In this document: in pieces, positions 35,290-45,864 of the stretch
How positions within the stretch are numbered: position 1 is the stretch's first letter
How the letters are laid out: each line of letters begins with the position of its first letter
DNA from: Acanthacorydalis orientalis
Taxonomy: Eukaryota > Arthropoda > Insecta > Megaloptera > Corydalidae
Assembly (NCBI GenBank): GCA_034766995.1
Contig: CM068323.1
Location: 3,791,967-3,855,966 of the forward strand
Length of the DNA stretch: 64,000 nt
Direction: 5' to 3'
Notes under the pieces: model-generated
What the model saw: the letters and a program-made list of their open reading frames with translations, nothing else
Database searches by the model: none
Told to the model about the DNA's origin: nothing
Position numbers and translations under genes: made by a program

Positions 35290-36570
35290 CGTGATGGTCT
35301 GGTACACATATGAGCAACCTGCGGACCGGATCTAATTTGATCCGGACCTAATCTAATTTCAACGAAGTTTGTCTGATTTTGAGTAGTTTGTCTTGTTAAA
35401 TGAAAGAACAGAGATTACATTTTTATCCAAAAAAATATGGAGTCGCCAAATCAACGTAAGACAGGAAACAAAGAATTTTAAAAAGAGTTGACCGTATCTT
35501 TATCGGACCAGGAAAAATCGGTTCCCTCAAGAGATGCGTTAAGATCTCTTAATCCAGTGGGTTGTGGTTACTCTCAATGTGTCGAAGAAAATGAGAATTA
35601 AATTGTGTACTCCAGCATGGTTGTGTTATATAATTTAAGGAATAAATTAGTACAATTAGGAGTAAATATAAAAATACAACAACCGAAAATAACTTTATTT
35701 TTAGAAAAATCTGAATAAGCAACGGCCGGCCCGCGGGCCGGATCCGACCCTAATCTAATTTTAGCGCTGTTTGTCTGATTCACGGTGGAAGAAAACATGG
35801 TGTGTTCTGCTAACTCACATTAACCTCTTAACAGGGGAATTAACTTTGGTTCACATAAAAATATCTCGTTTCACAATAGGGATTTTTTCCTTCGCAGTGA
35901 GAAGTTATATTATCAAGCCTGAAATAATAAAAGAAAAAAAATCGTTTTTCACTATTTATTTTGATAAAATATTTTATGACATTTATCAAATATATAAATT
36001 CCATTTAAACTTAAATAAAATATTATCTTATACAAAAAAGAAATTATTTTAAAAGCAGATTTACTGTTCTTACGGAATTCAATATGATGGAAGTTAAAAT
36101 ATAAAATTATGTAAAAGTAATTATAAAAAAAATAAAAAAAAAACTTAAAATAAAATTATTTCGTGGTATGACATTCCTTGAAACATTGAGGCATACACAA
36201 AGCAAACATTACAGTCAGGACACCAAAATCTTAATCTTTTCTCAAACCTTTTGAATAGCACAATTTGCACCTCCTGGTGACGTTTGCTCCTGAAGAATTA
36301 GTGGGAAGATATTTGGTAAAATGCCTTTCAATAAATCTAATATTGATAGTCTCGTAGTTCAAGTACAAAGCAAATCTTCACATTAGATTGTTATGTCATT
36401 CATTATAGTAGAGCTTTATACCAAAGCATTATATTATAAATAAATGAAATATGAAGTAGCAACTTGATTTAATATTAATTTATTTTATTTAATAATTCGG
36501 TCCGGCCCTTGACTCGGAGACAGAATGATAATTTGGCCTCCGAACTAGGAAAGGTTGCCCATGCCTGGTC
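35290..36570. mobile_element. Composite of hAT-like ends
   Basis: GAGCAACCTGCGGACCGGAT (35,312), CGGCCGGCCCGCGGGCCGGA (35,722) and, inverted, CCAGGCATGGGCAACC (36,548-36,563) are the CAACCTGCGGCCCGCGGGCC type of terminus found on many hAT elements. The middle one suggests a nested or rearranged second copy. A piggyBac Cys-rich fragment (36,150-36,330) lies between, so the interval is composite. Element limits are approximate. Confidence 0.45.
36150..36330 (-). pseudogene. piggyBac C-terminal cysteine-rich domain (P7)
   Basis: The minus strand reads RRCKLCYSKGLRKD, stop, then RFWCPDCNV and, after a one-base shift, CMPQCFKECHTTK. The CxxC, CxxC, CxxxCFxxCHT spacing is that of the piggyBac C-terminal zinc-binding domain (family: RRC..C, C..C...LC...CF..YHT). 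The rest of the transposase is not visible. Confidence 0.65.
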
Positions 36571-36599
36571 TAGTATCCACCTGACGGAAACCTAGTATA

Positions 36600-37102
36600 G
36601 AATTGAATGCGGAAAATTTGTTACCCACTGTAAAGCATGGGATTGGCGGAGTAATGGTAGGCGGAGTAGGGTTGTATAACAGCATCTGAAGTAGGAGAGC
36701 TAGTTTTCATCGATGGGATAATCGATAAGATGTTTTTAATAAATATTTTAGAAAATAACCTAAAAAAAGCGCAGAAAAGCTGGGTCTTGAAAGTGACTTA
36801 TACTTTCAACATGACAATGACCCCAAGCACACAGCCTACGTAGTAAAGGGATATATTTTGTATAACACCCCCCATCTTCATAACACACCACTACAATCTC
36901 CTGATTCGAATCCGATTGATCATTTGTGGAATATACTGTATAGGAAGATCAGAAAACATAATAAAACTAATAAATCTCAAGTAAAAGAAGTGATTGTACG
37001 CAACTGGGAAAATATAAAGCCCGAAGTGACGTACAAATTAATTTCTTCGATGCCGAATAGATTAAAAGAGATGATAAAGAGAAAAGGTGTGCCGACATAC
37101 TA
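36600..37102 (+). pseudogene. Tc1-like transposase C-terminal half
   Basis: Decayed pieces (LLPTVKHGIGGVMVGGVGLY, LVFIDGIIDK) lead into ENNLKKSAEKLGLESDLYFQ-HDNDPKHTAYVV, then LQSPDSNPIDHLWNILYRKI and a regular tail ending KGVPTY* at 37,102. The HDNDPKHT and SPDSNPIDHLW motifs are Tc1 signatures; the family has Glu in NPIEHLW, here Asp (36,918). The last 81 codons are open, the upstream part has stops. MITE copy 5 starts about 150 bp downstream. Confidence 0.88.
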
Positions 37103-37254
37103 ATTAATTTCAAGTTTTCTGAAAATACTTAGAAGTGAAATTCAAATTACTACAAGTTGTGCCGATACTTTTTTCGAAAAAAAAACGAGACTCTTTAATT
37201 AATGCCATATTTTTATGCAATTGTAATAAATTATTGTTATTATTTTCATATTAT

Positions 37255-37971
37255 TTAAGGGGACCCGGTGGTCTAGCGGCCTAAAATTTAAGCTATTTTA
37301 AAAATTTTTTTTCTATATGAGGGTAATGAATAATGCTTTCAAATTTTTTTACACTTATTTTATTACTAATAAACTACACAAAAATGAAAATAAAGACAAA
37401 AAAAAATTTTTTTTTAAATTAGAAAAATGATGCTGAAGTCTCCCTCTCTAAAAAAATGGAATTGCGTGGTGAATGATGATTTATCTCTCCCTCTGATCTG
37501 AAATAAAACAATTGACGAATTTTTAATTAGTATAAGTATAGCTATCGCAGGAAGTAGAATAAAAAAAAAATTTGACAAAATGGCGCGTAGTCAAAAGTAC
37601 AAGTTTGAAAACGACCAGTATTTTTGAATGTTTTGTTAATAAAAAAAATATAAATATTTTACGGAAGCTATTAGTTTTACTTCCAGCGAGAGCTAGAACT
37701 ATTCAGAATAACATATTAAAATTTCAGACAAATCGGTCAAGTAGTTTTTTTTTCTGGCCCCCGCAAGACGAAAAAAAGTAGTTTCGAGATAAACGCGTTT
37801 AAAGTTTTGCCGGCTCCACTTATTCTTCTACCTACCTGACCTTCTAATGGGCTGTAGATCCTGAAATACTCTGAATTTCGTCATCAAATTTTAACAGTAA
37901 ATTTCTAAGATACTATACTTTCGAAAAAAAAATCGATTTTTCGAAAATTCTAGACCACCGGGTCCCCTTAA
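37255..37971 (+). mobile_element. TTAA MITE, copy 5
   Basis: 717 bp with TTAA at 37,255-37,258 and 37,968-37,971 and perfect 18-bp ends. The interior is the least altered of the seven and close to the family consensus. Confidence 0.93.
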
Positions 37972-38580
37972 TTCGGTTATAGAAAAGCACTTGTGTAAAT
38001 AAAGGATGGCGTCTGATGACTGAATTTTAATGAGAAATGTTCACACTTCAAAATGGCATAAGAGAGATCCGCCACTGCCCAGAGCACACGCACCTAGAGC
38101 CATCTACACGTGAACCGTTGCTTTCAATGGAACCTCCTATTACTTTACAAAAAAAATTGAAATTTTTTTGTTGTAAGTTGTGTGTACGGAGCCTTTTTTG
38201 TCTTGACTGTATATTGTGATTGATTTCTACTATTTCGATTCTGTACATCTTTTATTAATCTCGATTATGTGTTATTCAAGAAAAAATGATTCGGTTACAA
38301 GCTAACTACAACTGCAAGCGTGAATGAAGGACAGTCTATTAGTAATTAACTATATAATTGTAAAACAATTACAATGTCTGTAAGTTCTGAACGCACTATT
38401 AAATTCTTCATGAAATACGCAACGTACAAATATATTAATTAATGTGCGTATATTGTTAAAAAAAGTCCGTTCGCAACCCACACATAACACACACACACAC
38501 ACACACACACGGGACACGACATGCCTGTGTGTCTGTATAATATATATATAAACGAATGTATTTATGTGTGAAAAGAGAGA
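37972..38580. other. Intergenic with Tc1-type end and (CA)n
   Basis: TGTGTACGGAGCCTTTTTTG near 38,180 is a Tc1-type end. (CA)n lies at 38,487-38,510. No gene. Confidence 0.35.
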
Positions 38581-39000
38581 GAACGTCGTTCTAATCTGAG
38601 AAACACATACAGAAATGACCTACCGGTGCGCTTGAACGTATCGTCGAAATGCGACGTATTTGCTTCTGGCAAGGCTAACAACTTGTTACCCGTTGCAATG
38701 ACTAGAATACAACTATGTGCGGAGATCATTAGAAAATCACGACGAGCGGCCGTCGTAGGCGACTGTCTCGCTCACCTGTTTCACTATTTAGCACGGCCGA
38801 AACGTGCCAATGAACAACATCAGAACGGTCGCGCACTGTCACTGTCCGTCTCACGGACGCGCGTGTCGGTCCGTTCTTGTTCGACACGGACCACTGTGCA
38901 GTTTCGCTCGTGCACTAATGGCACGCGGACGAATTCGAAACGACGTTTTATGAATCGAGTGAAAAAACGAAGACAGAAATTATATCGCAATTATTGAAAC
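38581..39000 (+). other. Less AT-rich unique segment with a 123-codon open frame
   Basis: CpG is conspicuous (CGTCGAAATGCGACG, CGAGCGGCCGTCGTAGGCGA, ACGGACGCGCGTGTCGG), unlike everything around it. A frame 38,626-38,997 starts MRLNVSSKCDVFASGK and is Arg/Ser/Thr-rich with a basic end (RRFMNRVKKRRQKLYRNY). I recognise no domain. It may be a 5' exon or promoter region of a host gene rather than a complete protein. Confidence 0.35.
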
Positions 39001-39107
39001 CGGTAATCAGGAATTCTACTACATTTAAATAAATTATTTCTTCGTATTAATGTGATCAGACAAGCATATATTAACGCTTTATATATACATTTACACTCAC
39101 ACTTGTC

Positions 39108-39226
<119 letters not shown>

Positions 39227-39635
39227 GTCATGTGCATGAAAATAGCGGTGATGGAATGCAATTTGAAAAATGAACAGCACAGAAAATATATTATTTCTGG
39301 CTGATTTAGACTTGTTGCATGATAATTTGTATAAAATCAAATAAAATATAAATTCCTCTCTGCAATAATTTAAAATAAATCATTTACATAACACATGCTG
39401 AATGGTACTGTTCGTTAAATGTGACAAAAAATGTGTGTTAAAAAATGACATTTTTTTTGGAACAGGCCTGTATTATTAGAGTTGTCAATGCTTCTGGATA
39501 ATATTGGATCAGTGAGAAGGTTCGTATACGATTCAGTAGGTGGTGTTAAGAGTGCCGAGCGTAGTGAGCTAGAGGTAGGAGTCCCCTGATAATTGAAAAC
39601 AAATGTTTTACTTAATTATTACAAGTAGATTTTGG
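39227..39635. other. Intergenic, nothing firm
   Basis: Begins with a possible Tc1-type end at the (TA)n border (39,226-39,245). AGTGCCGAGCGTAGTGAGC near 39,552 is a short hairpin. No gene. Confidence 0.3.
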
Positions 39636-39664
39636 CATATAATATATATATATATATATATACA

Positions 39665-39673
<9 letters not shown>
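39636..39673. repeat. (TA)n at a LINE 3' end
   Basis: TA repeats directly downstream (minus strand) of the LINE stop codon region. Confidence 0.93.
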
Positions 39674-40021
<348 letters not shown>

Positions 40022-40022
40022 T

Positions 40023-41190
40023 ATTAGGATGTGACATGAAATTTCAGAATTTGTAGGTGAGAATTAAAACGCAATATTTTTAACAAAACAAAATACATTT
40101 AATCAGAATAAGCTGAATCAGCTTCAATGGTCTTTTGCCAACGAGAAATTAGATTGTTTATCCCATTTTCATAAAAATCGACATTCTTAGAGCTTATAAA
40201 GTCTTCGAATCCTTAAATCACTTCTGTTTAGTTTCGGAATTTTTTATTTATTAAATAATATTCCAAGTGGCGAAAAAGATCAGAGTCTGTCGCTGAAAGA
40301 TCTGGCGAATAAGGGGGATGCGGTGAAATTTCATAATTTAATGAATTCAATTGGGAAATTGTGATTCGAGATGTGTGTGGTCGTGCATTGTCTTGAAATA
40401 GTATTGGCCCATATCTATTGATTAGCATTGGCTGTTTGGTTTTTAATTTTTCATTCATATTGGCGATTTCGCGACAATATGAATCAGCCGTGATTGCTTC
40501 GCCAGGTTTTAAAAAAGAATAATTGATTATTACTTTATTTGTCCACCACACAGTAACCATAAGTTTTTTTTTGTTGTAATGACGGCTTGGGTGCGTGTCC
40601 AGGAGCTTCATTTACATTTAACCATTGTCCAGATCTTTTTCTGTCATCATACAGAATCCACTTTTCATCACAAGTAATGTTTCGATTTGAAAATTGCGTT
40701 TTATCATTTCAAACCATCAATGAAGAACATACCTTTAAGCGTCTCAGTTTCTGACTGTCAATTCGTGCGGCACCCACTCATCCAGCTTTTTCACCTTTCC
40801 TATTGCAACGAAGAAACGAGAAACAGTCATAATACTAACACTTAAATCACATGCGGGAGTTCGAATTGTTGTATGTGGATTACCTTCCATCATGGCTCTC
40901 AAATGTTCTTCGTTCACAATGGTTTTGGGCCTTCCTCGAGACTCACTGTTGAGATTCATATTACCAGAACGAATTTTTTCGAACCATAATTGAATTGTTC
41001 TCTGGCTATCCGACTCTTCTTCGAAAGCTCCATTGATATTTCTACCTGTTGCCGCTGCATTGTGTCCCAACTTGAACTCATAAAAAAGTTGACGCAAATC
41101 TTTTGTGGACACCACCCTGTTAAAGGGTATAAAATAATAATTATAACAACAATAATTTAAAAACAATTGAAGGGCACAGTACATTAGTCA
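40023..41190 (-). mobile_element. Decayed mariner I
   Basis: The left end TTAGGATGTGACATGAAATT follows (TA)n and is a plausible diverged mariner terminus. The opposite end is not clear; the transposase N-terminus lies at about 41,120, so the right end is near 41,190. Confidence 0.6.
40228..41130 (-). pseudogene. mariner I transposase, frame-broken
   Basis: N-terminal piece (41,130-40,744): STKDLRQLFYEFKLGHNAAA, RTIQLWFEKIRSGNM, RGRPKTIV, and KLDEWVPHELT. After a gap with stops (CDEKWILYD-like at about 40,650) the C-terminal piece (40,611-40,228) has LMVTVWWTNKVIINYSFLKPG, ILFQDNARPHTSRI and YSPDLSATDSDLF. The last two Asp are 34 residues apart; the usual PTDYHLF is ATDSDLF here. WVPHEL and VTVWW...I.YSFL.PGE resemble cecropia-type mariners such as the family behind human SETMAR. 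Confidence 0.85.
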
Positions 41191-41229
41191 ATTCCAAATA
41201 GTTGAACTTGTAAAATATTTCTCTTTTTT

Positions 41230-41473
41230 TCATGTTAAAGTTATGTAGTAAAACTCCTCGCAAAAACAATTTGTCCGGCACGAAATTCGACATATTCGAT
41301 AAAGTACAAAGTGTTGTTATTTAAGCTTCAACCAAATGACATATACTGAAATTGACGCCAAGGACAACTGTCTTACGGGGAATATTTAGTTAACGGGAAC
41401 AATGGAAGAATGGACTACCTACGCCATCTCTTTTAAATTTTAAAACGCTGCGAACTAATTCCAACACCTAATA

Positions 41474-41475
<2 letters not shown>
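41230..41475 (-). mobile_element. Family Y mariner 5' fragment
   Basis: The reverse complement starts TTAGGTGTTGGAATTAGTTC beside (TA)n and runs to FNMKK, homologous to 19,025-19,258. It lacks everything after the start of the transposase. It lies just upstream of mariner I. Confidence 0.65.

Positions 41476-41518
<43 letters not shown>
41475..41518. repeat. (TA)n microsatellite
   Basis: TA repeats abutting the family Y terminus. Confidence 0.96.
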
Positions 41519-41521
<3 letters not shown>

Positions 41522-41639
41522 TGTATAATTTGCAAGAAAAAACTATTATTTATCAAACAAAATCAAAAGAAAACAGTCGTGCGATATGTAGTCTAAAATG
41601 TTAGGAAAAATCCGTTTCTGAATGCACCGAATTTAATTA

Positions 41640-42240
41640 AATGGTCGAAAGACATTTAGAAATAAATAAAGGACATACCGAAACTACCGAAGAATCAAGC
41701 AAAAACATATGAGTTTCGTGGTAAAGTCGCAAGAAGAAAAAAAACCACTCATTAGTAGGAAAAATCAAATTAAACGACTGGATTTTGTGGAATGCATCAA
41801 AATAATAACGTTGACTTTTTTTAAACGTTTAATATTTATTGGTGAGAGTACATATTATATTTTTGGATCCGACTGTAGGCCCTACGTATAGTAAAAATCG
41901 AATGAGCAACTGTGTGAAAAATTTTCGGCCAACAGTGAAACATGACTGTACGTCAGTCATGATTTGGGCCTCAATGTCGGGTAATAGTCTGGAGGTTCGT
42001 CATTTTATAGAAATATGGTCCAAGATATGTATTTAAAGTCTCTTAAAGTTCCAAGTAGTCTTAGAAATTATTATTATTTTCATGATGACAATCATCCAAA
42101 GAATAAGGCTCTTAAAATGTGAATGTGGATCTTTTACAATTGTCCGCATGTAATGGAAAATCCGCCACAAAGCTCAAATGTAAATCTCATCAAAAATTCG
42201 TGTAGTTATCTTACAGAAAAAATCCTTAATCATTAATTTT
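41640..42240 (+). pseudogene. Tc1-like transposase remnant
   Basis: The plus strand reads KKPLISRKNQIKRLDFVE, FIGESTYYIFGSDCRPYV (first catalytic region, D/E-S-T-Y-I..GSD), then NFRPTVKHDCTSVMIWASMS. YFHDDNHPKNKAL follows, then ENPPQSSNVNLIKNSCSYL. These correspond to Tc1 motifs KHG..SVMVWG, QDNDPKH and PPQSPDLNPIENLW. Stops and shifts throughout, and the final acidic residue is lost. Confidence 0.75.
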
Positions 42241-42756
42241 CTTACAAGGGTGTTTTTTTTTTTAAAAAAACGTTAATGGAATAATAGAATATGCAAAATA
42301 CTAATGGAAAACATTCCTTCAACACCCAACATGGTACAAAAAAATAAGAGACCACATATCGAATTAAAAAAAAATAAACACAAAATATCTATGTACCAAT
42401 TATTTTAATAAAACGAGTGTCACGGTTTCATTGTGACATTAATTTTTGTCTTTCGTTCTATTTAAGATATTTAAATAGAATGAAATGTCTTAATTATTCT
42501 GTTGTCTAATCATTAAAGTTGTTTGTTTTAAAATTGATTTGTAACTGCCAGAATTATCGGTCGATTGACATTTATATTAATAAAATTCATACAATATTTT
42601 GCTGCTATTTTCTTGTTAATATTTAAACCATAAATGAATACATTGTTATATTAATTATATTTTTATTTCTGTTTCAGGTGAGTCATCAGATATACAATTT
42701 TAACTTTCTATTCTCTTGGTAAGTCCTTTATCTGATATAAAATACACACACACACA

Positions 42757-42811
<55 letters not shown>

Positions 42812-43153
42812 TATTTATTCAAGGATGTTTTGAAGTATACCCCATACATCCACTTTGTTTTAAAATGTTTACATGTTTTTCTTTATAATTTGATAGAGAA
42901 GTTATTCATTAACACAGAATAATTTAAATTTGAAACAGTTTTATATAAAATTAAATACATTTATCGCTTTAAATTTATTTTCAATAGTGAATAAGTCACT
43001 GATATGTTCCATTTTTTTTTTATTTTTTCTATAAGTTAGAATCCCCTCTGTGGGGTGAGGGTGTTGTTAATATGTCGCATTGTTTCCTCTTCGTTCAGGT
43101 TGCATACAGTACAATTTTGCTTAGAATTTATTGTAAAGACATTGCCATTTATG
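42241..43153. other. Intergenic with a (CA)n(TA)n tract
   Basis: AT-rich, no gene. (CA)n then (TA)n at 42,749-42,806. TTTCTGTTTCAG-GTGAGT near 42,668-42,684 contains juxtaposed acceptor- and donor-like words but no exon. Confidence 0.35.
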
Positions 43154-43877
43154 AGGGTCAGTCAAATATAAACCGAACCTTTTTTCCGTACTCTTTATTA
43201 ACCTCTTTCTCTACGGATCTAATAATTTGGCAATGTATAATACACTAGCTCCTTGAAATAATCTCACTGAAAAAAATCAAGTGTATTTAAATCAGGTGAT
43301 TGAGGCGGTATTTCTGAATCGTCAAAACGGAAGATTATTCGGTCTTGTTTTTTTTTGGCCAACGTTTGCGCATGAGCTTGCCGTGTGTTGATAACAAATG
43401 AGATCCCTGAGCGTCGCTACAGTGCCAGGATTCGTAAAAGACCCGAAAACCAGTGGATATCTTCGAATGTAACGAACGCCATGAATTGGGAACAATATAA
43501 AGATTGTTACTCATCGCTTGTGGTCAATATCTAGGAAAAAATTCGGCTTTGAAAGTGTTGTTTCAAAAGTGTCATTGTTGTCTCGTAGTATGAGATGATG
43601 CTCCATCCTGCTCAATCCAGAAGGTTTTTTGAAACGACTGGTATATTTCTGGAAACAAAAGTTTTGGATTATTTCTCTGTACTGGATTCCGTCCATAGTC
43701 AAGGTCGTACTGCCCTTTTTCAAAGAAATACGGCTTGATCACCACTTGAATAGTAACGCCTCATTAAACACTAAGAAAAAGGAGATGCCTTTCCACGACT
43801 TATCTTCGATTTGTCGATCTCCAGGTTGTACAATTTTTCTTGCTAAACCGTTTTAATGAAATGAGATTCGTTTGACA
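43154..43877 (-). pseudogene. IS630-like transposase segment, copy a, with terminus
   Basis: GAGGGTCAGTCAAATATAAA at 43,155 looks like the terminus. On the minus strand, GSTTLTMDGIQYREII (43,710) precedes QDGASSHTTRQQ (second catalytic Asp, about 43,605), then PPQSPDLNTLDFF (about 43,285) and DYFKELVY. These motifs match the QQDGAxxHTA...PPRSPDLxxLDFFLWG type of insect Tc1/mariner-superfamily transposase. Several stops. Bases 43,254-43,877 are duplicated at 44,597-45,237. Confidence 0.7.
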
Positions 43878-44596
43878 TTAAGGGGACCCGGTGGTCTAGC
43901 GGCCTAAAATTTAAGCTATTTTAAAAAAAATTTTTCTATATGAGGGTAATGAATAATGCTTTCAAATTTTTTTACACTTATTTTATTACTAATAAACTAC
44001 ACAAAAATGAAAATAAAGACAAAAAAAAAATTTTTTTTAAATTAGAAAAATGATGCTGAAGTCTCCCTCTCTAAAAAAATGGAATTGCGTGGTGAGTGAT
44101 GATTTATCTCTCCCTCTGATCTGAAATAAAACAATTGACGAATTTTTAATTAGTATAAGTATAGCTATCGCAGGAAGTAGAATAAAAAAAAAAAATTTGA
44201 CAAAATGGCGCGTAGTCAAAAGTACAAGTTTGAAAACGACCAGTATTTTTGAATGTTTTGTTAATAAAAAAAATATAAATATTTTACGAAAACTATTAGT
44301 TTATAGGAAACTATTAGCTAGAACTATTCAGAATAACATATTAAAATTTCAGACAAATCGGTCAAGTAGTTTTTTTTTTTGGCCCCCGCAAGACGAAAAA
44401 AAGTAGTTTCGAGATAAACGCGTTTAAAGTTTTGCCGGCTCCACTTATTCTTCTACCTACCTGACCTTCTAATGGGCTGTAGATCCTGAAATACTCTGAA
44501 TTTCGTCATCAAATTTTAACAGTATATTTTTAAGATACTATACTTTCGAAAAAAAAATCGATTTTTCGAAAATTCTAGACCACCGGGTCCCCTTAA
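43878..44596 (+). mobile_element. TTAA MITE, copy 6, at a duplication junction
   Basis: 719 bp with TTAA at 43,878-43,881 and 44,593-44,596 and perfect ends. The left flank (TTTGACATTAA) matches 45,228-45,237; the right flank (TTAAAATAATCTCAC) matches 43,253-43,267. The two flanks therefore do not come from one empty site. The centre is rearranged (44,287-44,318, GAAAACTATTAGTTTATAGG). Confidence 0.95.
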
Positions 44597-45237
44597 AATA
44601 ATCTCACAGAAAAAAGTCCAGTGTATTTAAATCACGTGATTGAGGCAGTATTTCTGAATCGTCAAAACGGAAGATTATTCGGCCTTGTTTTTTTTTCCTT
44701 TTTTTGTCAACGTTCGCGCATGAGCTGCCGTGTGTTGATAACAAATGAGAACCCTGAACGTAATTACAGTGCCGGGAGTCGTAAAAGACCCGAAAACCAG
44801 TAGATATCTTCGGATGTAACGAACGCCATGAGTTGGGAACAATATAAAGATTGTTACTCATCGCTTGTGGTCAATATCTAGGAAAAAATTCGGCTTTGAA
44901 AGTGTTGTTTCAAAAGTGTCATTGTTGTCTCGTAGTATGAGATGATGCTCCATCCTGCTCAATCCAGAGAGTTTTTTTTGGAACGACTGGTGTATTTCTG
45001 GCAACAAAAGTCTTGGATCATTTCTCTGTAATGGATTGCGTCTATACTCAAGGTCGTACTGCCCTTTTTCAAATAAATACGGCTTGATCACCACTTGAAT
45101 AGTAACGTCTCATTAAACAGTCACTTTAAGAAAAAGGAGATGCCTTTCCACGACTTATCTTCGATTTGTCGATCCTCCAGGTTGTACAATTTTTCTTGCT
45201 AAACCGTTTTATTGAAATGAGCTTCGTTTGACATTAA
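44597..45237 (-). pseudogene. IS630-like transposase segment, copy b
   Basis: A direct duplicate of 43,254-43,877, differing by scattered substitutions and indels. The same motifs are visible on the minus strand (QDGASSHTTRQQ, PPQSRDLNTLDFFL). It continues past the unoccupied TTAA (45,234-45,237), so the N-terminal part of the transposase probably extends to about 45,500, though no HTH can be read with confidence. Confidence 0.7.
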
Positions 45238-45531
45238 ATTATCTATGAGTGATCAATCATCAAACTCTAGTTGTGGAAACTTTTTGGTGAAAATTAGTCA
45301 CTTTTTGTGATCAGTAAGGAGTAGGTTTTAAACAAGTTGAATTTCATGCCAGAAGTAGCTTCAGATCCGAACTCAGAATACAACACTTTGTTCTCCGTTA
45401 AAGATTTAATATTCAACTACGTTTTCGCGTCGACAAATCAGGAGTCTCCAGTACACTTTCTCTTATTCGTTCTATAAGCACTACAGTTTTAGCTGGTCGT
45501 GGCATTGAGAGTTAACAGTGCTCTAAGTTTC
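45238..45531 (-). other. Probable upstream part of the same transposase, unreadable
   Basis: No clear frame; lies between copy b and the TTAA at 45,532 that starts the piggyBac P6. Confidence 0.3.
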
Positions 45532-45864
45532 TTAACCTCTTGCGCTGGACATTAATTGGCTAATGCCCGTGACGAACCCATCGAAAGTAGTTCGAAGCGC
45601 GATGTTACTTAAATTCGTTTCTATAAAATTTTTAAATAGATTGCGTGTCAAAAATGCAAACATTCACACTATGTTAATAAGTATAGACAGTATTAACAGC
45701 GTATGAAAGGTCTTCATTAATAATTGTGTGCAGTGTGATAAACATCAAAACAATGTGGAATTTGCAAGGCAACGAGACATTTCTTACATTGCCGGGTAAT
45801 TTCACTACGCTTATTGTGTTTCGCACATACGAAATTAAACAAAATCATTAAAAAATGTCATCTA

